Source: Curvibacter microcysteis (GTDB lineage Bacteria; Pseudomonadota; Gammaproteobacteria; Burkholderiales; Burkholderiaceae_C). From it: a stretch of 64,000 nt of DNA. The notes under the pieces are model-generated. The model was given only the letters and a program-made list of their open reading frames with translations, made no database searches and was not told the DNA's origin. The position numbers and the translations under genes were made by a program. Below, one piece after another: positions 15,998 to 23,890 of this stretch (positions within the stretch are counted from its first letter, which is position 1; every line of letters starts with the position of its first letter). The DNA is taken from positions 62,001 through 126,000 of the forward strand of contig NZ_JAQSIO010000002.1 of NCBI RefSeq assembly GCF_028649455.1. The letters run 5' to 3'.

Positions 15998-17161
15998 ATG
16001 ATCAAGCAAGCCCCCGACCAGTACCAGGAAATCCGCGATGCGGTGCGTGCCCTGTGCGCTCAGTTCCCGGACGAGTACCACCGCCAGATCGACCACGAGC
16101 GCGCCTACCCGGAGGCCTTTGTCGATGCCCTCACCCAAGCCGGCTGGCTGGCCGCCCTGATCCCGGCCGAGTACGGCGGCTCGGGCCTGGGCCTGGCCGA
16201 GGCTTCGGTGATCATGGAAGAGATCAACCGCAGCGGCGGCAACTCGGGGGCCTGCCATGGCCAGATGTACAACATGGGCACCTTGCTGCGCCATGGCTCG
16301 CAGGCGCAAAAAGAGCTGTACCTGCCCAAGATCGCCAGCGGCGAATGGCGTCTGCAGTCCATGGGCGTGACCGAGCCCACCACGGGCACGGACACCACCA
16401 AGATCAAGACCACCGCCGTGAAGAAGGGCGACCGCTATGTGATCAATGGCCAGAAGGTGTGGATCAGCCGGGTGCAGCACAGCGAGTGGATGATCTTGCT
16501 GGCGCGCACCACGCCGCTGGCCGAGGTCAGCAAGAAGAGCGAGGGCATGTCGATCTTCATGGTGGACCTGCGCGAGGCCGAGAAGTCGGGCATGGTGGTG
16601 CGCCCGATCCAGAACATGGTCAACCACGAGACCAATGAGTTGTTCTTCGACAACCTGGAGATCCCGGCCGAGAACCTGATCGGCCAGGAGGGCCAGGGCT
16701 TCAAGTACATCCTTGACGGGCTGAATGCCGAGCGCACGCTGATCGCGGCGGAGTGCATTGGCGACGGCTACTGGTTCCTGGACCGGGTCACCAAGTACGT
16801 CAGCGAGCGGGTGGTGTTTGGCCGGCCGATTGGCCAGAACCAGGGGGTTCAGTTCCCGATTGCGGACGCCTACATCGAGGTGGAAGCAGCCAACCTGATG
16901 CGCTACAAGGCCTGTGAGTTGTTCGACGCCAACCAGCCGTGCGGGGCCCAGGCCAACATGGCCAAGTACCTGGCGGCCAAGGCGAGCTGGGAGGCGGCGA
17001 ATGCGTGCATCCAGTTCCATGGGGGCTTTGGGTTCGCGCATGAATACGACGTGGAGCGCAAGTTCCGCGAAACGCGTCTGTACCAGGTGGCGCCGATTTC
17101 GACCAACTTGATTTATTCCTATGTGGCCGAGCATTTGCTGGGGCTGCCGCGGTCGTTTTGA
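15998..17161 (+). CDS. Acyl-CoA dehydrogenase of the itaconate-type cluster
   Basis: 387 residues from the ATG at 15998. FAD/substrate motifs are present: EYGGSGLGL (59-66), GVTEPTTGTDTT (123-134), and the C-terminal AANACIQFHGGFGFAHEYDVER. The position of the usual catalytic glutamate in the YEGT motif of medium-chain enzymes reads VAPISTN, so that residue is missing. However, E245 in LDGLNAERTL sits where isovaleryl-CoA dehydrogenase has its catalytic Glu254, so activity through that position is plausible. An acyl-CoA dehydrogenase gene also lies in the P. aeruginosa itaconate cluster, with no settled role as far as I know; methylsuccinyl-CoA would be a logical substrate. A pyrimidine tract (15946-15977) and no clear Shine-Dalgarno precede it. 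Confidence 0.88.
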   Translation: MIKQAPDQYQEIRDAVRALCAQFPDEYHRQIDHERAYPEAFVDALTQAGWLAALIPAEYGGSGLGLAEASVIMEEINRSGGNSGACHGQMYNMGTLLRHGSQAQKELYLPKIASGEWRLQSMGVTEPTTGTDTTKIKTTAVKKGDRYVINGQKVWISRVQHSEWMILLARTTPLAEVSKKSEGMSIFMVDLREAEKSGMVVRPIQNMVNHETNELFFDNLEIPAENLIGQEGQGFKYILDGLNAERTLIAAECIGDGYWFLDRVTKYVSERVVFGRPIGQNQGVQFPIADAYIEVEAANLMRYKACELFDANQPCGAQANMAKYLAAKASWEAANACIQFHGGFGFAHEYDVERKFRETRLYQVAPISTNLIYSYVAEHLLGLPRSF

Positions 17162-17189
17162 GTTTTGTCGTGGCAACTGTGGTGATTCG

Positions 17190-17862
17190 CCCTTCGCTTC
17201 GCTCTGTGGTTGAGGTGTTTCTGCTGAGGGCGGAGGCCGGGAGTGCGCCCCGGCAGGCGCCTCACTTTCTTTGCTTCGCCAAAGAAAGTAAGCCAAGAAA
17301 GGCGACCCGAAGTCAGGGCCGCTGCGCGGTTCCCTGCGCTGCTCACACCAGGGGGGGCCCCGCGAAACTCGCTTCGCTCAAACAGTCGCGGGTCCTGATC
17401 CCCCTGGTGCTGCGCTGCTCGGCCCTGCCCCACGGGACAAGCGGGATCGGACGGGCTCACCACCGCACTGCAGAAAACCTTTGGGATGGGGCGGTTGACC
17501 TTGGCGCGCCAATCAAGCCAGCGCCTGGCCATGTCGGTCCCGTGCGTCGCACAACCCTGCCAGGCGCCGCTGCGCAGCAGCAGGCGTTGGGGCCCGTGTT
17601 CGACCTCCCGTGTCACCCGGCGAGCAGCGCAGGCCGGGGCGGAAAAAGGGCTCGCGACTGTTTGAGCGAAGCGAGTTTCGCGAGACCCCGCCCTGGCCGA
17701 GCAGCGCAGCGGACCCTGCGCAGCAGGGCGGGTGAGTCGGGTCGCTTTTCTTTGCTTACTTTCTTTGGCGAGACAAAGAAAGTGAGTCGGCCGCCGGGCC
17801 GAGATCCCGGCCTCCGCCCTCAACCAGGGCACCGCCCGTTCAGAGCGAAGCGAAGGGCACAC
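17190..17862. repeat. Long imperfect inverted repeat between two catabolic genes
   Basis: Left arm about 17190-17400, right arm about 17655-17862, spacer about 255 bp. Matching blocks include CCCTTCGCTTCGCTCTG, GAGGGCGGAGGCCGGGA, GCGAAACTCGCTTCGCTCAA plus ACAGTCGCG, and AAGAAAGTAAGC. Each arm holds its own small palindrome, ACTTTCTTTG - 6 nt - CAAAGAAAGT, at 17264-17289 and 17759-17784. Open frames of about 255 codons exist on both strands and translate to near-identical openings because of the symmetry; they are not genes. Similar CTTTCTTTG-type intergenic elements are common in Comamonadaceae genomes (from memory). The transcript could fold into a very long hairpin separating the upstream and downstream genes. 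Confidence 0.9.
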
Positions 17863-17921
17863 CAAGCCACCAAAAACAACCATCCCCTTCAGGTCCCCAA
17901 CCTTTTCAGTGAGTCCACACC

Positions 17922-19106
17922 ATGACCACCCGCCCCCTCGACGGCATCACCGTCATCTCGCTTGAACACGCCATCGCCGCCCCTTTCTGCACCCGCCAAC
18001 TGGCCGACCTTGGCGCCCGCGTCATCAAGATCGAACGCCCTGGCGCCGGTGACTTCGCACGCGCCTACGACCAGCGCGTCAACGGCGAGGCCTCGCACTT
18101 TGTCTGGGTCAACCGCTCCAAGGAAAGCCTCACCCTCGACCTCAAACAGCCCGCCGCCCTGCAAGTGCTCCAGCAGCTGCTGCAAGACGCCGACGTGCTG
18201 GTGCAAAACCTGGCGCCCGGCGCCGCCGCCCGCATGGGCCTGGGCTACGAACAGCTCAAGGACCGCCACCCGAAACTCGTGGTCTGCGACATCTCCGGCT
18301 ACGGCGACGACGGCCCCTACCGCGACAAGAAGGCCTACGACCTGCTGATCCAAAGCGAGGCCGGCTTCCTGTCGGTCACCGGCACGCCCGAGGACCCCTG
18401 CAAAGCTGGCAATTCCGTGGCCGACATCGCCGCCGGCATGTACGCCTACACCAGCGTGCTCGCCGCCCTGCTGCAACGCGGCAAGACCGGGCGCGGCGGC
18501 CACATCGACGTGTCCATGCTCGAAGCCCTGGGCGAGTGGATGGGCTACCCCATGTACTACGCCTTTGACGGCGCCACCCCACCGCCGCGCAGCGCTGCGG
18601 CCCACGCCACCATTTACCCCTATGGCCCCTTCAAGGCGGGCGACGGCGGCACCGTCATGCTGGGCCTGCAAAACGAACGCGAATGGAAGCTGTTTTGCGA
18701 GCATGTGCTGCTCGCGCCCGAGCTGGCCGTGGACCCGCGCTTTGACAGCAACGCCCGCCGCAACCAGCACCGCGACACCCTCAAGGCCCTGATCCTGGAC
18801 ACGTTTGGCGCCCTCAGCAGCGCCGAGGTGCTGGCCCGCCTGGACCAGGCCCAGATCGCCAACGCCCGCATGAACGACATGGCCGGCCTGTGGGCCCACC
18901 CGCAGTTGCAGGCGCGCGAGCGCTGGCGCCAGGTGGGTTCGCCCGTCGGCCCCATCCCGGCCCTGCTGCCGCCAGGCCGACACAGCAGCTTTGACTACCG
19001 CATGGACCCGGTGCCCACCGTGGGGCAACACACCGAAGCGATCCTGCACAGCCTGGGCCGCAGCGCCGCCGACATCGCCGCCCTGCGCGCCCAGGGCGCG
19101 GTCTGA
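17922..19106 (+). CDS. ict: CaiB/BaiF family CoA-transferase, probable itaconate CoA-transferase
   Basis: 394 residues, class III (formyl-CoA-transferase type) CoA-transferase. Starts LDGITVISLEHAIAAPFCTRQLADLGARVIKIERP, the family's CoA-binding opening. The catalytic aspartate is D140 in KAYDLLIQSEAG, and the conserved SGYGDDGPY motif precedes it. The GRGGHIDVSMLEA segment is also intact. Such enzymes move CoA from a donor such as succinyl-CoA to a carboxylic acid. Between an Ich-type hydratase and a CitE-type lyase the substrate is most likely itaconate (or mesaconate/methylsuccinate). In P. aeruginosa the corresponding gene is ict. The preceding inverted repeat means it may need its own promoter. 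Confidence 0.85.
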   Translation: MTTRPLDGITVISLEHAIAAPFCTRQLADLGARVIKIERPGAGDFARAYDQRVNGEASHFVWVNRSKESLTLDLKQPAALQVLQQLLQDADVLVQNLAPGAAARMGLGYEQLKDRHPKLVVCDISGYGDDGPYRDKKAYDLLIQSEAGFLSVTGTPEDPCKAGNSVADIAAGMYAYTSVLAALLQRGKTGRGGHIDVSMLEALGEWMGYPMYYAFDGATPPPRSAAAHATIYPYGPFKAGDGGTVMLGLQNEREWKLFCEHVLLAPELAVDPRFDSNARRNQHRDTLKALILDTFGALSSAEVLARLDQAQIANARMNDMAGLWAHPQLQARERWRQVGSPVGPIPALLPPGRHSSFDYRMDPVPTVGQHTEAILHSLGRSAADIAALRAQGAV

Positions 19107-19168
19107 GCGGCCCCCGCCGCGCCCCGCGCCCATCCCCCATCCCCAACAACGACGGAGACCGATTCACC

Positions 19169-20566
19169 ATGCTGACCCCCACCGCCACCCTGGCGCGCTT
19201 TGCCGCCGAGCTGCGCTATGAACACATCCCCGAGGCCGTGCTGCGCAAGACCGAAGACCTGCTGGTCGACTGGTTCGGTTCGGCCGTGGCCGGCCATGGC
19301 GCGCGCCCGGTGGAAAGCATCACCCGCTTTGCCGCGCAGATGATGGGCGGGCCCGCCGCTCACGCTGCCGCGCTGGGCCAGGGCGGGGCCGAGGTGCTGG
19401 TCTCGCGGCAACGCGCCAGCGCCTATCTGGCCGCCATGGCCAACGCCGCTGCCTCGCATGTGGCCGAGCAGGACGATGTGCACAACGGCTCGGTGTTCCA
19501 CCCGGCCACCGTGGTGTTCCCGCCCGCCGTGGCCGTGGCCCAGGCGCTGGGGCGCAGCGGGCAGGACCTGCTGGCGGCTTCGGTGGTGGGCTACGAGGTG
19601 GGCATCCGCGTGGGCGAATTTCTGGGGCGCTCGCACTACAAGGTGTTCCACACCACGGGCACCGTCGGCACCTTGGCCGCGGCCGCGGCCGTGGGCCATT
19701 TGCTGCGCCTGGACGCGGCGCAGATGCAGCACGCGCTGGGCTCGGCCGGCACCCAGGCCGCCGGGCTGTGGGAGTTCCTGCGCACCGCGGCCGATTCCAA
19801 GCAGCTGCACACCGCGCACGCGGCGGCCGCGGGCTTGATGTCGGCCTACCTGGCGCAGGATGGCTTCACCGGCGCGGCGGAGATCTTGGCCGGCCCGCAA
19901 GGCATGGCCGCCGGCATGTCCAGCGATGCGGACGCCACGCGCCTGACGGATGGCCTGGGCACGCGCTGGGCCACGGTGGAGACCTCGTTCAAATACCACG
20001 CCAGCTGCCGCCACACCCACCCGGCCGCCGACGCGTTGCTGCAGGTGATGCGCGAGCACGGCCTGAAGCCCGCCGACCTGCAAAGCGTCGAGACCCAGGT
20101 GCACCAGGGCGCCCTCGACGTGCTGGGCCCGGTCACCTCGCCGAGCACGGTGCACCAGAGCAAGTTCTCCATGGGCACGGTGCTGGCCCTGGTGGCGCAG
20201 TACGGCCATGCCGGCCTGACCGAGTTTGACCAGCACTTCCTCAGCGAGGCGACGCGCGCCCTGCGCGACCGCGTCAGCATGCGCCTGGACCCCGAGGTGG
20301 ACGGCGCCTACCCGCGCCGCTGGATTGGCAAGGTCACGGTCCACACCACCGATGGCCGCGTGCTGCACGGCCGCGTCGACGAACCCAAGGGCGACCCGGG
20401 CAACACCTTGAGCCGCGACGAAGTCACCGCCAAGGCCCTGCGCCTGGCCGCCTTCAGCCAGGGCGCCACCGCGGCCGAGATGCAGCAGGCGGTGGACGCC
20501 CTGTGGCAGGTGGCGCAGTGGCCCGTGGTCGGCGCTTTGCTGCCCAGCCAGGTGGGCGCGGCATGA
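19169..20566 (+). CDS. MmgE/PrpD-family protein of the itaconate-type cluster
   Basis: 465 residues, the usual size for the family. The N-terminal all-helical domain shows LLVDWFGSAVAGHG, ANAAASHVAEQDD-x-HNGSVFHPATVVFP and VGYEVGIRVGEFLG; the conserved H and D residues in the ASHVAEQDDVH segment line the active site. The C-terminal domain includes FKYHASCRHTHPAADALL and the KFSMGTVLAL segment. Family members include 2-methylcitrate dehydratase PrpD and cis-aconitate decarboxylase, which makes itaconate. The homologue in the P. aeruginosa itaconate cluster has, to my knowledge, no proven reaction. Its stop overlaps the next start as ATGA. Confidence 0.88.
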   Translation: MLTPTATLARFAAELRYEHIPEAVLRKTEDLLVDWFGSAVAGHGARPVESITRFAAQMMGGPAAHAAALGQGGAEVLVSRQRASAYLAAMANAAASHVAEQDDVHNGSVFHPATVVFPPAVAVAQALGRSGQDLLAASVVGYEVGIRVGEFLGRSHYKVFHTTGTVGTLAAAAAVGHLLRLDAAQMQHALGSAGTQAAGLWEFLRTAADSKQLHTAHAAAAGLMSAYLAQDGFTGAAEILAGPQGMAAGMSSDADATRLTDGLGTRWATVETSFKYHASCRHTHPAADALLQVMREHGLKPADLQSVETQVHQGALDVLGPVTSPSTVHQSKFSMGTVLALVAQYGHAGLTEFDQHFLSEATRALRDRVSMRLDPEVDGAYPRRWIGKVTVHTTDGRVLHGRVDEPKGDPGNTLSRDEVTAKALRLAAFSQGATAAEMQQAVDALWQVAQWPVVGALLPSQVGAA

Positions 20567-21447
20567 GCGAAGCCCCGGCTGTGAACGCCGCCGACGCGCC
20601 CCTGGCCCGGGCGCGCAGCTTCTTGTTCGTGCCCGCCGACCGGCTGGAGCGACTGCCCAAGGCGCTGGCCAGTGGGGCCGATGCGGTCATCGTGGACCTC
20701 GAGGACGCGGTGGCCCCCGCGGCCAAGGCGGGCGCCCGTGGGGCGCTGGCGTCGGCCTGGGGCGGGCTGGACGCGGCCCAGCGGGCCCGCCTGGTGCTGC
20801 GCGTCAACGCGGCGCCCACACCCTGGCACGCAGACGACCTGGCCTTGCTGGCGCAGCTGCCCGGTTTGGCGGGTGTCATGCTCGCCAAGGCCGAGTCGGC
20901 GGCCGCCCTGAGCACCGTGGCCGCCGCCGCGCCGGGCCTGGCCCTGCTGCCCCTGATCGAAAGCGCAGACGGCTTGCTGAACCTGAGCGCCATCGCCGCC
21001 GCGCCCCAGGTGCTGCGCCTGGTGCTGGGCCACATGGATTTGCAGGCCGATCTGGGCATGGCCTGCAGCCCGGACGAACACGAGCTGCTGCCCGCGCGCT
21101 GGCAACTGGTGCTGGTGTCGCGCGGGGCCCGCCTGGCGCCGCCCGTGGACGGCGTGACCGTCGCGCTGGACCAGCCCGAGCTGACCGAGGCCGACACCCG
21201 GCGCTGCCGCCGCCTGGGCTTTGGCGCCAAGCTGTGCATCCACCCGGCCCAGGTCCAGGCCGTGCACCGGGGCTTCTGCCCCAGCGGCGAGGAACTGGCC
21301 TGGGCCCAGCGCGTACTGGCGGCGGCTCAAGCCGCGGGCGACGGCCCAGGCGCCGGGGCGCTGCGCGTGGACGGCCGCATGGTCGACGCCCCCGTGCTGG
21401 CGCTGGCGCGCCGACTGCAAAGCCTGGCGGGCGCAGCCCCGCCCTGA
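20563..21447 (+). CDS. ccl: HpcH/HpaI-CitE family lyase, probable citramalyl-CoA lyase
   Basis: 294 residues, TIM-barrel CoA-ester lyase. Opening RSFLFVPADRLERLPKAL is the CitE signature; the metal/acid motif VDLEDAV holds D45, E47 and D48; the LVLRVNAAPT strand carries the CoA/keto-acid binding arginine; the lid region ends FGAKLCIHPAQVQAVHRGF, the family C-terminal signature. Citramalyl-CoA lyase cleaves citramalyl-CoA to acetyl-CoA and pyruvate, the last step of itaconate breakdown. The ATG overlaps the preceding stop (ATGA), indicating translational coupling to the MmgE/PrpD gene. Beta-methylmalyl-CoA or malyl-CoA lyase are alternatives. Confidence 0.85.
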   Translation: MSEAPAVNAADAPLARARSFLFVPADRLERLPKALASGADAVIVDLEDAVAPAAKAGARGALASAWGGLDAAQRARLVLRVNAAPTPWHADDLALLAQLPGLAGVMLAKAESAAALSTVAAAAPGLALLPLIESADGLLNLSAIAAAPQVLRLVLGHMDLQADLGMACSPDEHELLPARWQLVLVSRGARLAPPVDGVTVALDQPELTEADTRRCRRLGFGAKLCIHPAQVQAVHRGFCPSGEELAWAQRVLAAAQAAGDGPGAGALRVDGRMVDAPVLALARRLQSLAGAAPP

Positions 21448-21712
21448 GCCACCGCCCAACCTGACCCGTGGCGCACTGCCCCATGAAGCCCGCCTTCCGT
21501 CTGCCTCCTTGGAGCGGCCCCGCCACGCTAGGGAATGTGCCAAGTGCAATGCCCGCCCAAGCTGCGCACCATGGGCCCTGGAGAGGGGAGTGCGCCTTGG
21601 GCCGCGGCGCCGCAGCAGCCCAACACCGGGCCCAGGCACAACGTCATCCCACAAAGCCTGGTCTGGTTTGAAAAACGAAACCTGAAACCCTACAACCCGA
21701 AAGAGACAAAGC

Positions 21713-22699
21713 ATGACCTCCCTCAAAACCCTGAAGCGCCTTGCCTTGGGCACCCTGGCTGCCGCCTGCCTGTTGGGCACGGCCCAGGCCCAGACCTTCC
21801 CCGACAAGCCCATCACCATGCTGGTGCCCTTTGCCGCTGGGGGGCCCACCGACGTGGTGGCGCGCATGATTGCCATCCCCATGGGCAAGGCCTTGGGCCA
21901 GACCGTGCTGGTCGAAAACGCCGCCGGGGCAGGGGGCACCATCGCGGCCACCAAGACCGCGCGCTCGGCGCCCAATGGCTACACCATCTTCCTGCACCAC
22001 ATGGGCATGTCCACGGCGCCAGCGCTGTACAAGAAGCTCACCTTTGATCCGCTCAAGGACTTCGATTACATCGGTCAGGTGGTTGACGTGCCCATGACCC
22101 TGCTGGCGCGCAAGGACCTGCCGGCCAACACCCTGCCCGAGCTGCTCAGCTACATCAAGGCCAACCGCGAGAAGGTCACCCTGGCCAATGCCGGCCTGGG
22201 GGCGGTGTCCCACCTGTGTGGCCTGCTGTTCATGAGCGCCATCGACACCGACCTCAACACCATCCCCTACAAGGGCACGGGCCCGGCCATGAACGACTTG
22301 CTGGGCGGCCAGGTCGACCTGCTGTGCGACCAGACCACGCAGACCGTGCCCATGATCAAGGAAGGCCGCGTCAAGGTCTTTGGTGTCACCACGCTCAAGC
22401 GCCTGGGCGCGCTGCCCAATGTGCCCACGCTGGATGAGCAAGGCCTCAAGGGCTTTGAGGTCAAGGTCTGGCACGGCATGTACGCGCCCAAGGGCACGCC
22501 GCCTGAGGTGCTCAAGCAGCTCAACGCCGCGCTGCGCACCGCCCTGGCCGACCCGGCCGTGGTCAAGCGCCTGAACGAGCTGAGCTCGGACGTGCCGCCG
22601 CAAGACAAGATCACGCCCGAAGGTCTGCGCACCCACCTGGAGGCCGAGATCAACAAATGGGGTCCGGTGATCCGAAAGGCCGGGATTTACGCAGACTGA
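21713..22699 (+). CDS. Bug/TctC solute-binding protein
   Basis: 328 residues. Signal peptide with RLALGTLAAACLLGTAQA, cleavage near residue 26. Ligand loop LVPFAAGGPTDVVARM and second loop ENAAGAGGTIAATKTA. The LGGQVDLLCDQTTQTVPMIKEG segment with its cysteine is typical of the subgroup. It follows the citramalyl-CoA lyase gene after 265 bases that hold no gene, and ends at a strong terminator, so it may be the last gene of the itaconate-type cluster or a separate unit. A carboxylate ligand is expected; its identity is unknown. Confidence 0.9.
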   Translation: MTSLKTLKRLALGTLAAACLLGTAQAQTFPDKPITMLVPFAAGGPTDVVARMIAIPMGKALGQTVLVENAAGAGGTIAATKTARSAPNGYTIFLHHMGMSTAPALYKKLTFDPLKDFDYIGQVVDVPMTLLARKDLPANTLPELLSYIKANREKVTLANAGLGAVSHLCGLLFMSAIDTDLNTIPYKGTGPAMNDLLGGQVDLLCDQTTQTVPMIKEGRVKVFGVTTLKRLGALPNVPTLDEQGLKGFEVKVWHGMYAPKGTPPEVLKQLNAALRTALADPAVVKRLNELSSDVPPQDKITPEGLRTHLEAEINKWGPVIRKAGIYAD

Positions 22700-22741
22700 A
22701 GCCCGTCTCCTGGCCCGCCTTTGACGCGGGCCCAGCGCCCA

Positions 22742-22781
22742 CAAAAAGGGCGCCACCTTTTGGGGGTGGCGCCTTTTTTTT
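22742..22781 (+). terminator. Rho-independent terminator between convergent Bug genes
   Basis: GGCGCCACC (22749-22757) pairs with GGTGGCGCC (22765-22773), followed by eight T; A-rich bases on the left side extend the stem, so it should also stop the opposite operon ending at 22800. Confidence 0.92.
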
Positions 22782-22799
22782 GGGTGGGCTGCTGGGGGA

Positions 22800-23858
22800 C
22801 TATTCGATGCGGATCCCCGCTGCCTTGACCACCTGGCCGTAGCGGGCCAGGTCGCGCCGGATTTCATCGCGGAACTGGTCGGCGCTGCCCGGTGTGGCTT
22901 CGATGCCCATGGCGATCAGTTTTTCGCGCACGGCGGGGTCGTTGAGCACGGCGTTGAGCTCAGTGTTCAGCCGGGCCAGCACGGCTGGCGGTGTCTTGGC
23001 CGGGGCCAGCAGGCCGACCCAGGAATTGACCACGAAGTCGCTGACCCCGCTCTCGATGAAGGTGGGCACATCGGGCAGCGCCGCCGAGCGCTGGGCACTG
23101 GACACCGCGATCGCGCGCAGCTTGCCCGACTTGACGTGGCCCGAGGCCCCCGCCACCGCGGTGTAGACCAGCGGAATGCTGCCGCCCAGCACATCGCTCA
23201 TGGCCTGGCCGCCGCCCTTGTAGGGGATGTGGGTGAGCTGCGCGCCGGTGCGCTGGCGCAGCAACTCGCCGCCAATGTGCGGCGTGCCGCCCGTGCCCGA
23301 GGTGCCGTAGGACAGGCCGTCGGCCTGGCCCTTGGACAGCGCAATCACCTCGCCCAGGGTCTTGGCGGGCACGCCCGGGTGGGCCACCAGGATGAGCACG
23401 GCGTCGCCGATCTTGCCCACGGGCGCCAGGTCCTTGAGGGTGTCAAAAGGCACTTTGGCAAACACATGGGGGTTGATGACCAGGGTGCCGTCAAAGCCCA
23501 GCACCAGGGTGTAGCCGTCGGGCGCCGCGGTGGCCACGGCGGCGGTGCCGATGTTGCCCGAGGCGCCGGGCCGGTTGTCCACGATCACCGACTGGCCCAG
23601 GCGCCGGCCCAGCTGTTCGGCGATCAGGCGGCCGCTGGTGTCGGTCACGCCGCCGGGCGTGAAGGGCACGACCAGCCGGATCGGGCGGTTGGGCCAGGCG
23701 TCCTGGGCCTGGGCGGGGCGCAGCGCGCTCAGGCCCGCCAGGGCCGTCAGCAGGGCCAGGCCTGTGGTGAGCAGGCGGCCGCGCCGTGTCAGGCGTCCGA
23801 CAGCGCTGCCTGGGGCGTGGGCACGCAGGGCGTGCCCCGGGTCGCGTGGGGGGGTCAT
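22800..23858 (-). CDS. Bug/TctC solute-binding protein, third gene of the sigma-54 operon
   Basis: 352 residues from the ATG at 23858, which has a clean AGGAGA site; the longer frame to 23894 overlaps the neighbour's end and is not needed. The N-terminus has a long basic leader then a hydrophobic stretch (LLTTGLALLTALAGLSAL) and an AQA cleavage site. Ligand loops VVPFTPGGVTDTSGRLI and VDNRPGASGNIGTAAVA are typical. It follows the isocitrate-lyase-family gene by 32 bases and probably shares its promoter. It is the second binding protein in the same operon, so the two may differ in ligand or one may be a sensor subunit. Confidence 0.9.
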   Translation of the reverse strand: MTPPRDPGHALRAHAPGSAVGRLTRRGRLLTTGLALLTALAGLSALRPAQAQDAWPNRPIRLVVPFTPGGVTDTSGRLIAEQLGRRLGQSVIVDNRPGASGNIGTAAVATAAPDGYTLVLGFDGTLVINPHVFAKVPFDTLKDLAPVGKIGDAVLILVAHPGVPAKTLGEVIALSKGQADGLSYGTSGTGGTPHIGGELLRQRTGAQLTHIPYKGGGQAMSDVLGGSIPLVYTAVAGASGHVKSGKLRAIAVSSAQRSAALPDVPTFIESGVSDFVVNSWVGLLAPAKTPPAVLARLNTELNAVLNDPAVREKLIAMGIEATPGSADQFRDEIRRDLARYGQVVKAAGIRIE

Positions 23859-23890
23859 GCTTTGTCTCCTGTTGTTGGGGTCGCGCCGGT

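Noticed and set aside
17119-17925. Frames of about 255 codons on both strands between the dehydrogenase and CoA-transferase genes
   Set aside because: They translate the two arms of the inverted repeat and therefore resemble each other; no protein domain is present.
19169-20566. Naming the MmgE/PrpD protein 2-methylcitrate dehydratase or cis-aconitate decarboxylase
   Set aside because: Family membership is clear but context is itaconate-type breakdown, and no motif separates the reactions by eye.
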